40,406 bases of DNA from Sulfurimonas sp. Its GTDB lineage: Bacteria > Campylobacterota > Campylobacteria > Campylobacterales > Sulfurimonadaceae. Both the position numbers and the translations under genes were made by a program. The stretch's first letter is position 1, and each line of letters starts with the position of its first letter. The DNA is taken from assembly GCA_026988235.1 (NCBI GenBank), contig JALSLQ010000074.1, forward strand, positions 1-40,406. The letters run 5' to 3'. Positions 9,712-20,350 of this stretch are shown piece by piece. A model generated the notes under the pieces. It was not told the origin of the DNA. It ran no database searches and saw only the letters and a list, made by a program, of their open reading frames with translations.

Positions 9712-11376
9712 ATGACTTACCCTTATGAAAATATAGAAACTTACACCTTGCCTAATCTGTTAAAGCGTTCGATTGAACTTTATGCGTCTAAAAAAGTTCT
9801 CTCTAAAGTTGACCAAGAACCTATGACATACGAACAACTTGGTAAAAATGTAGAAGCATTAATAAAGCTTTTAAAACAAAATGGTATAAGAAAAGGCGAC
9901 AAAGTTGCACTGCTGAGTGAAAATATGCCAAACTGGGCAGTTGCTTACTTCGCTGTTACTTATTTTGGCGGTATCATTGTTCCAATACTGCCTGATTTTC
10001 ATCCTGCAGATGTTCAACATATTATCAGACATTCTGAAGCAAAAGCTGTTCTTGTTTCACAAAAACATCTTCAAACGATAGAAGACTTAGAAGATTCAAA
10101 TATGAAATTTGTCATAAAGTTAGATGACTTAAGCATGATTGATAATTTTACAAATCATAGCTATATCTCAAAACTAACACAAAGAATGGCTTCCAAAGAA
10201 CTTCCAAAACCTAATGAGGATGATATGGCTGCACTTTTATATACCTCTGGTACAACCGGTCACTCAAAAGGGGTAATGCTTTCACATAAAAATCTTGTAA
10301 CTAATGCCATGAGTGCTTATAAGAATGTTACTACATTACCTGAAGATACTTTTCTTTCTATTTTACCTTTGGCACACACCTTTGAATGTACCGTTGGCAT
10401 GATTTTACCTATTTTACACGGTGCAGACATTGTTTACATTGACAAAACTCCAACACCTAATGTCCTTATAAAAGCATTTGCAAGTGTAAAACCGACAATG
10501 ATGCTTAGCGTTCCTCTTATTATTGAAAAAATATATAAGAACAAGATATTACCGAAATTTACAGGCTCTTTTGTTATGAGAACGCTCTATGCTCTACCAT
10601 TTATAAGAAAACTACTCAATAAAATTGCAGGCAAGAAACTCATGGAAACTTTTGGAGGAAGAATAAAATTCTTTGGTATAGGAGGCGCAGCCCTCTCCCC
10701 ATTTGTCGAGAAATTTTTAAAAGAAGCAGAATTTCCTTATATAATAGGCTATGGTTTAACAGAAACCTCACCACTTATTGCAGGCGGAAGATTAGGCTAC
10801 CCTATAAAAGTAGGCTCAACAGGTCTGCCAATGGTAGGCGTTGAGGTGCAAATAAAAGACCCTAATCCAGAAAATGGGGAAGGAGAAATAATTACCAAAT
10901 CTCCTAGTGTTATGATGGGCTACTATAAAGATGAAGAACAAACAAAAGAAGTTATAAAAGAGGGTTGGTTTCACACTGGAGATTTAGGGTACATAGATGA
11001 TGACGGTTATCTGTTCATCAGCGGAAGAAGTAAAAATGTCATCATTGGAGCCGGTGGAGAAAACATATACCCTGAACAAATCGAAGCTATCATCAATCAA
11101 AAAGAAGCAGTGCTTGATGCTCTCGTTATGGAAAAAGAGGGTAAACTTATAGCCAGAGTTCATTTAGACTATGACCTCATTGACAAAATGTTTAAAGCAC
11201 ATAATATGCCGGAAAATGAAGTAAGACAAAAAATTGAAGACTATCTAGAAAGTATACGCATTGAAGTCAATTCTCAGTTGGCATCTTTTGCAAAAATTCA
11301 AAAGTTTATAGAACAGATTGAACCTTTTGTCAAAACACCTACCAAGAAGATTAAAAGATACTTATATGCAGATTAA
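9712..11376 (+). CDS. AMP-dependent synthetase / long-chain acyl-CoA ligase
   Basis: LLYTSGTTGHSKGVMLSHKN, GYGLTETSPLI, GWFHTGDLGYIDDDGYLFISGR motifs. Confidence 0.95.
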   Translation: MTYPYENIETYTLPNLLKRSIELYASKKVLSKVDQEPMTYEQLGKNVEALIKLLKQNGIRKGDKVALLSENMPNWAVAYFAVTYFGGIIVPILPDFHPADVQHIIRHSEAKAVLVSQKHLQTIEDLEDSNMKFVIKLDDLSMIDNFTNHSYISKLTQRMASKELPKPNEDDMAALLYTSGTTGHSKGVMLSHKNLVTNAMSAYKNVTTLPEDTFLSILPLAHTFECTVGMILPILHGADIVYIDKTPTPNVLIKAFASVKPTMMLSVPLIIEKIYKNKILPKFTGSFVMRTLYALPFIRKLLNKIAGKKLMETFGGRIKFFGIGGAALSPFVEKFLKEAEFPYIIGYGLTETSPLIAGGRLGYPIKVGSTGLPMVGVEVQIKDPNPENGEGEIITKSPSVMMGYYKDEEQTKEVIKEGWFHTGDLGYIDDDGYLFISGRSKNVIIGAGGENIYPEQIEAIINQKEAVLDALVMEKEGKLIARVHLDYDLIDKMFKAHNMPENEVRQKIEDYLESIRIEVNSQLASFAKIQKFIEQIEPFVKTPTKKIKRYLYAD

Positions 11377-12293
11377 AATTGAGGCTGAACAAAAGGTACT
11401 ATCTGCTTTTTACGGCTCAGTACACCATCAAGCCATGCTTTATGGTCTTGGAGTTTAATGTCAAATGCAGCTTCTATTTTTGATTCATCATCACTTACAA
11501 CCAAAAGTTTTGAGCCCTCTTTCATAATGTCTGTCAAAAGAATTAACACAGTATGCAAACCATTTTCTTCTTTCATCTTTTTCATATCTTCAAGCAGTTC
11601 TTCTTCACGAGGCTCTAAGACTGAGATATCTACCATTTCAAGTTGCCCAATACCGACTTTAGTGCCGTTCATGTTAAACTCTTTATAATCTCGTGTATTT
11701 AAATCTCGCGCACTAGCACCATCCACAGCAGATTTTACTATAAACATCTCCATTGCAAGTTTTTTATAGTCTGTTACTCCGGCAATCTCTGCTAATTCTT
11801 TAACTGCTTTTGTATCTACCTTTGTACATGTAGGCGATTTAAATATAACCGTATCACTTAAAATTGCCATCATCATCATTCCTGCAATCTCTTTTGGCAC
11901 TTTCACACCATAACATCTATACATCTCATAAATCACAGTATTTGAACAGCCAATAGGTCTAATCCACGCTTCAAGAGGAGCATCTGTCATCAAATCACCT
12001 AACTTATGATGATCGGCTATACCGATAATAGTCGCCTCATCAATATCATCTTGAAAATGTGGTTTATCGGTAGAGTCCACTATAAAAACTCTCTCACCCG
12101 CTACGGAAGTTTTCAACATTGGTAATTCACCACCAAATCTGTTTAAAATAAACTCTGTTTCAGCAGAAATTTCACCTTGACGAGCAGGAATATACTCTTC
12201 TTTTTCGCTCTTGTTTTTTAAATAAGATAAGGAGATAGCACCAACAATAGAGTCACTATCAGGATTTTTGTGTCCAAAAACATATACTGACAT
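11373..12293 (-). CDS. ppaC: Manganese-dependent inorganic pyrophosphatase
   Basis: MSVYVFGHKNPDSDSI, IIGIADHHKLGD, SDTVIFKSPT: DHH family, PPase type. Confidence 0.93.
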   Translation of the reverse strand: MSVYVFGHKNPDSDSIVGAISLSYLKNKSEKEEYIPARQGEISAETEFILNRFGGELPMLKTSVAGERVFIVDSTDKPHFQDDIDEATIIGIADHHKLGDLMTDAPLEAWIRPIGCSNTVIYEMYRCYGVKVPKEIAGMMMMAILSDTVIFKSPTCTKVDTKAVKELAEIAGVTDYKKLAMEMFIVKSAVDGASARDLNTRDYKEFNMNGTKVGIGQLEMVDISVLEPREEELLEDMKKMKEENGLHTVLILLTDIMKEGSKLLVVSDDESKIEAAFDIKLQDHKAWLDGVLSRKKQIVPFVQPQF

Positions 12294-12338
12294 TTTAAGC
12301 CTTTATTTTTTTCGAATTATACTATACTTTTATAAATC

Positions 12339-13736
12339 TTACTTGAGCGAATTTAAAACTTCTAATGATATTTTAAAGAGTTCAGCCTCACAAATTGGTT
12401 TTTTCAGATGTCCTGCAATTTCCCCTTTTACAGAATCTAAATCTTTTTCTTTTAGTCTTGTTGTAACTAAAGTAACTATAGGTGCATCTGAAATGTTTGA
12501 AATAACTTTTGATACGGCACTGTGTTCACTACATAAGATGTCTATATCAATCAAAATCATATCAAAAGGACTCTCTTTGAGTTTTTCAATTGCCTCTTTT
12601 GCACTTTCATAGGCATAAACATTTACAGCGGTATCATAAAAACTTTTTTGCACAACATTTTTTGTACTGGTATCATTATCTATCACCATTATATTTGCAC
12701 CACTCGACCCTATAAGTGAAAAATCTACCTTGGCATCATCCTTACATGTAAGCGTACCGTCATTGAGTGCAATTTCAATACTTGGCAGATACAAAGTAAA
12801 AATCGAACCTTTTGGGCTATTGTCTTTAAAAATTATATCTCCGTGCATCAGTTGTGCCATTTTTTTATTAATAGACAAGCCTAATGCTATATTTTCATTG
12901 CCAAATGCTTCAAAAATTCTTTTTTGTTTCATAGGTTCAACACCTATACCACTGTCTTGTACTCTAATAAATAAATTAACAGAGTTTTTTAATATATTTG
13001 CTTTATCTGCATTTATTGTTATTTTCACAAAACCTTCGTAGGTGAATTTTATAGCATTTTCTAACATATTTGTTACGATTTCTTTGACCTTTTGAACATC
13101 TATTATGAGTAAATGCGGTAGATTTTCATCCACCTCAAAATTTATCTGTAGTCCTTTTTTTATTGCCTCATCTTTTTGTTCTTCAACTATGTCAGAGATA
13201 AGTTTTACAATATTTATAGCATGTTCTTCAACTATTACACTACTATTTTGTAAATTTGTAGATTTGATTATGTTATTGATGAGTTTTAGTAAATGATTGC
13301 CGGCTTTAAATATATTTTGTGCACAGTCACGCTCTTTAGTCGTTTGAAGCTCTTTGTTTAAAACACTTGCATTGAGAATTATTTCATTGATTGGTGTGCG
13401 TAACTCTATTTTTATATTGGATAAAAATCTGGATTTGATGTCCAAAGCATCTTTTGCTATTATTTTAATATCTTCAACACGTTTTTTTTGCTTAACCGCT
13501 TCTTTTTCAAGCACCTCCATTTTTTTAATTTGTTCTGACACAAAACTTTTTTTTGTATCAACATATTTAGCTTCATAAGGTGTACTGAATTTTTGTGTAT
13601 GAACATCAGCATTTTGTTGTTGCAGTTTTTTGATTTGCAATATATATTTATTTTTAAAAGACCTATATATAAAAAAAATAATGACAATATTAATAAAGAC
13701 TAAACCTAAAATAATGAGTTCATCATATAAATACAT
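12339..13736 (-). CDS. Hybrid histidine kinase/response regulator with degenerate H-box
   Basis: FLSNIKIELRTPINEIIL (H-box His replaced by Ile); NMLENAIKFT; VQDSGIGVEP; C-terminal REC (DMILIDIDIL, LKKPI). Confidence 0.88.
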   Translation of the reverse strand: MYLYDELIILGLVFINIVIIFFIYRSFKNKYILQIKKLQQQNADVHTQKFSTPYEAKYVDTKKSFVSEQIKKMEVLEKEAVKQKKRVEDIKIIAKDALDIKSRFLSNIKIELRTPINEIILNASVLNKELQTTKERDCAQNIFKAGNHLLKLINNIIKSTNLQNSSVIVEEHAINIVKLISDIVEEQKDEAIKKGLQINFEVDENLPHLLIIDVQKVKEIVTNMLENAIKFTYEGFVKITINADKANILKNSVNLFIRVQDSGIGVEPMKQKRIFEAFGNENIALGLSINKKMAQLMHGDIIFKDNSPKGSIFTLYLPSIEIALNDGTLTCKDDAKVDFSLIGSSGANIMVIDNDTSTKNVVQKSFYDTAVNVYAYESAKEAIEKLKESPFDMILIDIDILCSEHSAVSKVISNISDAPIVTLVTTRLKEKDLDSVKGEIAGHLKKPICEAELFKISLEVLNSLK

Positions 13737-13762
13737 AAGTCTCTCTCCTTAAAAATTTTATA

Positions 13763-14983
13763 TTATAAAAGTTTTACCAATTTATCAGTTGCTTCAAGTG
13801 CAAAATCCGGTGGCATATGTCCTTTGTTGTAGTAGAGATAATTATCAAATCCCCATTTCATCATCTTCGCAAGCGGTGAATGAAAGGCTTTATCTTTTGT
13901 ACCGTGATAAAGTACATCAGAAGAGATGAGTGTCGCATCATGCCCACCCATATTCATAATACAAAAGATTTCCGGCTCATATGCAGGTATTGTCACATCT
14001 TCCCCTAGTTCTTGCATGAAAACAGCCGCGGCTATCGCCCCTTGAATAATTGCTATATGTCCAAGCTTTGGTTGTGCAAGTGCCGTAATATCACCCGCTG
14101 CAAATACATTTTTAAAATCTAAATGACGCATTTGCGTATCAGTTGGAATAAAACCTTTTTTATCACCCAAATTTGAATCAACTAATACTTTTGGCGCACT
14201 GTAAGGTGGAATAATGATAGCTAAATCACATTCCATTTTTGTTCCATCTTCAAAAGCAATAAAATCTTTGCCGATTTCTGTTAAAATTTTATTGTTATGC
14301 AAATTTATCTTTCGCTCTTGCATAATTTTGCCAACAGCATTTCTTGGGTTATCCCCGACATCTTCAAAAAAAATCTCACCCGGTGTAAAGACATTTATTT
14401 TATAATCTTTCTCGCGTTTAAGTGATTTTTCTTTGGTGAGATAATAGTCAAACATAAACATAATCTCACCGATAGGTCCTTCACATGGAGCTTTTAAGTC
14501 TGGTGCTTTTACACGGTTTCCCCAAGTACTTTTTGCAGCACCTGTGACAATCTTGCCACCTTCAAACTCTTGTACCTTTTTCCAAAGTCTTTGTGCCTGA
14601 GTATCATCACACACAGAATATCCAAACTCTCTAAAACCTTTTATGGCATCATAATCCTTGACTGCACCAACTGTTATAAAAATATAATCATAATTGACAT
14701 CCGTACCATTTTTGAGTGTTAGCAAATTATTTTTTGCATTAATATTTACCACTTCATCTTGAATAAAAGTAGCACCACGGCTCTCTAAAGTATGCTTGAG
14801 TTCTATAAGAGAATGAGAAATTGGAGCACCCACAAACGAGACTTCAGGAAGAGAAGGTTTTAAAAGTGAGTGACTTCTTGAATCAATCACTGTAATATCT
14901 ATTTTCTTACCGATAAGGTGACGAATTTTATAAAATATATGTAATCCTGCAAAACCTGCACCCAATATAACGACTTTTTTCAT
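13763..14983 (-). CDS. NAD(P)/FAD-dependent oxidoreductase (NDH-2/SQR-like)
   Basis: Start at MKKVVILGAGFAGLHIFYKI (14983); FAAGDITALAQPKLGHIAIIQG FAD-binding motif. Confidence 0.85.
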   Translation of the reverse strand: MKKVVILGAGFAGLHIFYKIRHLIGKKIDITVIDSRSHSLLKPSLPEVSFVGAPISHSLIELKHTLESRGATFIQDEVVNINAKNNLLTLKNGTDVNYDYIFITVGAVKDYDAIKGFREFGYSVCDDTQAQRLWKKVQEFEGGKIVTGAAKSTWGNRVKAPDLKAPCEGPIGEIMFMFDYYLTKEKSLKREKDYKINVFTPGEIFFEDVGDNPRNAVGKIMQERKINLHNNKILTEIGKDFIAFEDGTKMECDLAIIIPPYSAPKVLVDSNLGDKKGFIPTDTQMRHLDFKNVFAAGDITALAQPKLGHIAIIQGAIAAAVFMQELGEDVTIPAYEPEIFCIMNMGGHDATLISSDVLYHGTKDKAFHSPLAKMMKWGFDNYLYYNKGHMPPDFALEATDKLVKLL

Positions 14984-15032
14984 TTTTGATTCCTCATAAT
15001 TAATTTTCACTTTCTTTATTATAACTCTTTTT

Positions 15033-15923
15033 TTAAATAATAATGCTTTTATTGTCATCACGATTATATTCGCACTGAAATGTTGTGTGGTGTATGCCAA
15101 ATTTATCATGCAATAATGTTTCTAAACCTTGCATGACATGATTAGCTTCTTCTAGTGAAAGATTTTCATTAAAATCCAAATGTGCTTCAAGATGTATTTC
15201 TTTGTCATTTAAGCGCCAGAGATGAATATGATGCATATTTTTTATCTCTTTTTGTGCTACAACAACTTTTACAAGCGCATTGATGTCTATATTATTCGGA
15301 GTAAACTGCATTAAAACAGCACCTGATTCTTTTACTAAACCAATTGATGCCCAGATAAGATACAAAGCGATAATCATAGAAACAAGCGGATCTACCCAAA
15401 ACATCCCAAAATAGTACATAAGTAGCCCACCAATTACTACTGCAACAGATGTCATAACATCCGTTAAAAGATGTAAATAGGCAGCTTTCATATTCATATT
15501 GTCGTGAGAATCATCTTTTATAAGTAACACACTCGCTGCATTAAGCACGATACTTAAAGACCCAAGCCCAATAACCCAAATAGAATTAATCACTTCTGGA
15601 TGGTAAAACTTATGAGATGCTTCGATGATAAGAAAAATTCCTATTCCAATAAGCACCGACGCATTAAACAAAGCCGCTAAAATCTCAGCTCGTTTATAAC
15701 CAAAAGTTTTTTCTTCTGTGTGTGGCTTCGCAGAAAGCCGGTTTGCAACATAGGCAATCACAAGCGCTAAAACATCACTAAAGTTGTGCATAGCATCACT
15801 CAGTAATGCTAAAGAACCTGAAAAAATTCCACCGAAAATTTGAGAGAGGGTAATGATTATATTTAAAATAATTGTAATCAATAAATTTTTACCACTTACT
15901 TCATGATGATGATGTTCACTCAT
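15033..15923 (-). CDS. Cation diffusion facilitator (CzcD/ZitB-like)
   Basis: HHHH N-terminus; ALLSDAMHNFSDVLALVIAY (HxxxD) and LHLLTDVMTSVAVVIGG (HxxxD) motifs. Confidence 0.93.
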   Translation of the reverse strand: MSEHHHHEVSGKNLLITIILNIIITLSQIFGGIFSGSLALLSDAMHNFSDVLALVIAYVANRLSAKPHTEEKTFGYKRAEILAALFNASVLIGIGIFLIIEASHKFYHPEVINSIWVIGLGSLSIVLNAASVLLIKDDSHDNMNMKAAYLHLLTDVMTSVAVVIGGLLMYYFGMFWVDPLVSMIIALYLIWASIGLVKESGAVLMQFTPNNIDINALVKVVVAQKEIKNMHHIHLWRLNDKEIHLEAHLDFNENLSLEEANHVMQGLETLLHDKFGIHHTTFQCEYNRDDNKSIII

Positions 15924-15934
15924 ACATATTTCCT

Positions 15935-18766
15935 TTAATCTTTTTGATGCAACTTCAACTCTTTTTCAAGATATTCACCGGTATAAGAACCTGTTTTTTT
16001 ATGATTTTTTGCCAATACTTCAGGCGATCCTTCTGCTATAATGAGTCCCCCACCGCTACCGCCTTCAGGACCCATATCTATAACATAATCAGCATTTTTT
16101 ATCATGTCAAGGTTATGTTCAATTATTAACATTGAATTGCCGAGTTCGACAAACTTATGCAGTACATTTGTCAGTCTGTCAACATCAGCAAAATGTAGAC
16201 CTGTCGTTGGTTCATCTAAAATATAAAGCGTTTTTCCCGTATCTTTACGGCTTAACTCTTTGCTTAGTTTAATTCTTTGTGCTTCACCGCCTGAGAGTGT
16301 TACGGCATTTTGCCCTAAAGTGATATACCCAAGTCCAACATCTACAAGTGTTTTCATTTTCTGATGTATCTTAGGAATAGGTTTGAAAAACTCAAAAGCT
16401 TCATCCACACTCATTGCAAGCACATCGGCAATCGTTTTTCCTTTGTAAAAAACTTCCAAAGTTTGCTGGTTATATCGTTTACCACCACAAGTGTCACATT
16501 TGACCATAATGTCGGGTAAAAAGTGCATCTCTATCTTGTTTTCTCCTTCTCCCTGACATTTTTCACAGCGACCACCTTTGACATTAAACGAAAATCTTGA
16601 CGCAGTATAGCCACGAATTTGACTCTCTTTTGTTTGTGCAAAAAGATTACGGATTTCATCCATTACCCCTGTATAGGTTGCAGGATTACTTCGAGGCGTT
16701 CGCCCTATTGGGCTTTGATCAAGGTATATTACTTTGTCAACCTGTTCGAGTCCTGTGATTTCTACACCGGCGACTTTATTGACTTTACGCGCATGATTTA
16801 ATAGCTCTCTTGCCGTCGGTAAGAGGGTTTGCAACATCAGAGAACTTTTACCGCTACCGCTTACTCCCGTAATACATACAAAATTATTCAAAGGAATTTT
16901 TGTACTTAGGTTTTCAATGTTATTAATAGTGACATTTTTAATTTCTATCCATTTTTCTTGTGGGCGTCTATAAAAATACTCAATCTTTTTACGCCCGTAC
17001 AAATAGTCGGCCGTTAAAGTTTTTGCTTTTTTCAGTTTATCAAGTGTTCCACTAAAAACAACTTCCCCACCAAACTTTCCTGCACCACTTCCAATATCTA
17101 CAATAAAGTCGGCATTTTCTATTGTCTCTTTATCATGCTCAACCACTATGACAGTATTGCCTTTTTCCTGTAAGCTTCTTAATGTTCTAATGAGTTTTAG
17201 TGTATCTCGTTCATGTAGCCCTATACTCGGCTCATCTAGCACATACATAACGCCAGTCAATCCTGAACCAATTTGCGAGGCTATGCGTATTCGTTGTGCT
17301 TCACCTCCACTTATAGTTCTTGCATCTCGTCCTAAGGTTATATAGCCAAGTCCTACATCATACAGAAAAAAGAGTCGCTCTTTGATTTCGTTTAAAATCG
17401 GTTCTGCTATCATTTTTGATTGTGTATCAAAGTATGTAAAATTTTTGTCATCAGCAAAAAATTCATAGGTTTTTGCTATGGGCATTTCAAGAAGTTGTGC
17501 AATTTGTGTATCTGCTACTTTGACAGCCAAAGACTCTTTTTTCAGCCTATGTCCGCCACAAACATCACAAACTTTTTCACTCATATAATCAGCTAATTCT
17601 TTTTCATCTTTGAGCATATCATAGGCAATGCGAATAATACCTGGGAAAATTCTCTTTACCTTATGATTTTTCCATAAAAATTCTACTTCATCTATATTTC
17701 CATGAAGTATTGCTTTTTGTTGATACACGGGTAGTTCTGAATACGGCACAGTGATGTCTATGTCATTGTGCACACAAAAGCCTTTTAAAAAGGTAAAATA
17801 GTAGCCTTTGTTGAAGCCATACACAATTTTAACAGCACCCTTTTCTATACTTAAGTCACTATCTATAATTTTATCAATATCAAGAGCATATCGTATACCA
17901 AGTCCGTCACATTCAGAGCAGGCACCTTTTGGTGAGTTAAAAGAAAAACTTAAGGGTTCAAGTGGTTCAAAGCTTATTTTACAATCAAAGCAAGCATTAT
18001 GCTCTGAATAATGAAAATGACTTTCACATCCAAGTTCTTCATGGTTAAGCACTTCTATTTCAAGCTCTCCATAACTCTCTTTAAGTGCTTTTTCCACATC
18101 TGATGCAATTCGTTCTTTGTTTTCATCTTTGACGATAACTCTATCAACAACTACTTTAATCGTATGTTTTTTTGTTTTTGAGAGTTCTATCTCTTCGTCT
18201 AAACGCACCATTACACCATCAATCTGAGCGCGTACATAGCCTTTATGCACAAGAGATTCAATTAAGTCCGCATACGCTCCTTTGTTTTCTCTTACAAGTG
18301 GTGCTAAAAGTATAAGTTTTGCGCCTTGTGGAAGCTTTGCTACTTCTCCAATAATATCTGAAGCTGACATTTGTGAAATCTGTTTTGCACATTTATAGCA
18401 ATACTGAATGCCCACACGAGCATACAAAAGTCTAAAATAATCATATATTTCCGTAATCGTTCCGACAGTTGAGCGCGGATTTTTTGATGTTGTTTTTTGA
18501 TCAATGGCAATAGCCGGAGTCAGCCCTTCAATTTTATCAACATCAGGTTTACCGACCCTGTCTAAAAATTGTCTAGCATACGAAGAGAGTGATTCCATAT
18601 AGCGACGCTGACCTTCTGCATAAAGCGTGTCAAAAGCAAGAGTAGACTTTCCACTTCCACTAAGTCCCGTCATAACAATCAGTTCATTTTTTGGAATTTC
18701 TAAATTAATATTTTTTAAATTATTTTCTCGTGCGCCGGTGATTTTAATCACATCTTTTTTTTTCAA
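15935..18766 (-). CDS. uvrA: Excinuclease ABC subunit A
   Basis: GARENNLKNINLEIPKNELIVMTGLSGSGKSTLAFDTLYAEGQRRYMESLS; zinc finger CxxC; LSGGEAQRIKLSKEL. TTG start with AAGGA SD. Confidence 0.98.
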   Translation of the reverse strand: MKKKDVIKITGARENNLKNINLEIPKNELIVMTGLSGSGKSTLAFDTLYAEGQRRYMESLSSYARQFLDRVGKPDVDKIEGLTPAIAIDQKTTSKNPRSTVGTITEIYDYFRLLYARVGIQYCYKCAKQISQMSASDIIGEVAKLPQGAKLILLAPLVRENKGAYADLIESLVHKGYVRAQIDGVMVRLDEEIELSKTKKHTIKVVVDRVIVKDENKERIASDVEKALKESYGELEIEVLNHEELGCESHFHYSEHNACFDCKISFEPLEPLSFSFNSPKGACSECDGLGIRYALDIDKIIDSDLSIEKGAVKIVYGFNKGYYFTFLKGFCVHNDIDITVPYSELPVYQQKAILHGNIDEVEFLWKNHKVKRIFPGIIRIAYDMLKDEKELADYMSEKVCDVCGGHRLKKESLAVKVADTQIAQLLEMPIAKTYEFFADDKNFTYFDTQSKMIAEPILNEIKERLFFLYDVGLGYITLGRDARTISGGEAQRIRIASQIGSGLTGVMYVLDEPSIGLHERDTLKLIRTLRSLQEKGNTVIVVEHDKETIENADFIVDIGSGAGKFGGEVVFSGTLDKLKKAKTLTADYLYGRKKIEYFYRRPQEKWIEIKNVTINNIENLSTKIPLNNFVCITGVSGSGKSSLMLQTLLPTARELLNHARKVNKVAGVEITGLEQVDKVIYLDQSPIGRTPRSNPATYTGVMDEIRNLFAQTKESQIRGYTASRFSFNVKGGRCEKCQGEGENKIEMHFLPDIMVKCDTCGGKRYNQQTLEVFYKGKTIADVLAMSVDEAFEFFKPIPKIHQKMKTLVDVGLGYITLGQNAVTLSGGEAQRIKLSKELSRKDTGKTLYILDEPTTGLHFADVDRLTNVLHKFVELGNSMLIIEHNLDMIKNADYVIDMGPEGGSGGGLIIAEGSPEVLAKNHKKTGSYTGEYLEKELKLHQKD

Positions 18767-18779
18767 ATATTAGTCCTTA

Positions 18780-19511
18780 TTAAAAAATTCTATAGAGTAA
18801 ATATAATACTATAAACAGATAAAGAACAATTAAAAGTTTTCGTTGCATGCTTACATGTAAGGTGTGATGTTTTAAATGTATGCCTGCATAAACACCGATT
18901 AATGATGCCAAACCTATAATAATTCCACTTTTATAATCTACATGTCCATGAAGTGTATGTGAAATCAATCCTGAGACAGAGGCAAAAACAACAAAAAATA
19001 GTCCCGCTGATGTCGCTTTTTTCAAAGGTACATGTAAAAAGCCTACAAGAATCGGAACTAAAATCAAACTCCCGCCTACACCTATAGACATACTAATAGC
19101 ACCTATAATAGCACCTACAATAAATAGCACACTTTTATGTACTTTTTTCTCAGATTTATAATCATGTGTTTTCATAAAGAGTCGCAAAAGTGCAAAAGTA
19201 GCGAAGCCTAAAAATATCACTTCTAAGGTCATATCACTGACTTGTGAAGTTATAGTTCCACTTAAAAGTGCACCACAAAAGCCACCAAGCCCAATTATTG
19301 AGACCATTACAACATCGAGTGAACCCTTTTTGTTGTTAAGATAACTTCCATAAATCGAACTAAATACCATTTGAACAACAGAAATGCCTATAGCAATTTT
19401 TGTCTCATACCCAAACATTAACAGTAAAGGCACCAAAATAGTTCCGCCACCTATGCCAAAGAGTCCAGACAACAAACCAACAGAAGCACCTAGCAATAGA
19501 AGTTCAATCAT
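18780..19511 (-). CDS. TauE/SafE (TSUP) family permease
   Basis: LLSGLFGIGGGTILVPLLLMFG repeat and SIGVGGSLILVPILV; ~8 TM. Confidence 0.9.
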   Translation of the reverse strand: MIELLLLGASVGLLSGLFGIGGGTILVPLLLMFGYETKIAIGISVVQMVFSSIYGSYLNNKKGSLDVVMVSIIGLGGFCGALLSGTITSQVSDMTLEVIFLGFATFALLRLFMKTHDYKSEKKVHKSVLFIVGAIIGAISMSIGVGGSLILVPILVGFLHVPLKKATSAGLFFVVFASVSGLISHTLHGHVDYKSGIIIGLASLIGVYAGIHLKHHTLHVSMQRKLLIVLYLFIVLYLLYRIF

Positions 19512-19617
19512 CTCAATCCATAACTTTTTTTGAAATTATACCCCAATAAGTCTAATAGTTTAATTTTACTTTGTGTTTCGTTCAAGTATAATCTATGAAC
19601 TATAATAAGGGTTAATA

Positions 19618-20043
19618 ATGTTAAACAGTGTAAAAGAAGCAGCAGAAAATTTTTGTATTCACCAAATTGGAGCTTCATGCGAAATAAAAGAGACCCCAAC
19701 TACAAAGAGAACACTTATTGCTTACATAGACATACAAGCACAAAATGAGAAACGATACAGAATATACATAGCTTCTGATGATCATTTTATGCAAAGAGTT
19801 TCAAAATTGTTTTTAGAAGAAGATAAAAGCGATGAAGAGACACTTAAAGACATGACACTTGAGACTGCCAACCTTATTATTGGAAGTGCAAAAGTGATTG
19901 CAGAAAAGTTAGGCACGACCTATACCATAGCAACGCCTCACTTTGAAAAAATCGGAATGTTTGATTTTGACTATGACGAACTCAAAGTAATCCATATAGA
20001 TAATGACGAACTCATCGTTGCCATTAAGGAATTAGATGCCTGA
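19618..20043 (+). CDS. CheX-like chemotaxis/phosphatase protein
   Basis: DMTLETANLIIGSAKVIAEKLG (ExxN-type motif), just upstream of and overlapping fliN. Confidence 0.65.
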   Translation: MLNSVKEAAENFCIHQIGASCEIKETPTTKRTLIAYIDIQAQNEKRYRIYIASDDHFMQRVSKLFLEEDKSDEETLKDMTLETANLIIGSAKVIAEKLGTTYTIATPHFEKIGMFDFDYDELKVIHIDNDELIVAIKELDA

Positions 20044-20350
20044 TACAAAAGAATTTGACGCGCAAAAAGAACTCTCATGGATGGATTATTCCGGTATTTT
20101 AGATATGGAAGTTGAATTTGTTGCCGATCTTGGAGAAACGGAACTGACTGTCAAAGAAATTTTGAAACTTGAAAAAGGTTCTATTATTGATTTAAAAAAA
20201 CCTGCTGGTGAAAGTGTTGAATCTTATGTCAACGGGCGTATTTTAGGCAAAGGCGAAGTTATGGTGTATGAAAAAAACCTTGCTATTCGTATAAATGAAG
20301 TACTTGATTCAAGTGCTGTTTTATATTACTTATCTAAAGAGAGATTATGA
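20036..20350 (+). CDS. fliN: Flagellar motor switch protein FliN
   Basis: SpoA domain: VELTVKEILKLEKGSIIDLKKPAGESVESYVNGRILGKGEVMVYEKNLAIRINEV-like. Confidence 0.92.
   Translation: MPDTKEFDAQKELSWMDYSGILDMEVEFVADLGETELTVKEILKLEKGSIIDLKKPAGESVESYVNGRILGKGEVMVYEKNLAIRINEVLDSSAVLYYLSKERL

Noticed and set aside
13319-17773. Avoidance of the ApaLI site GTGCAC as evidence of R-M specificity
   Set aside because: GTGCAC is present at ~13319 and ~17767, and site presence in methylated host DNA is uninformative; specificity of this system is unknown.
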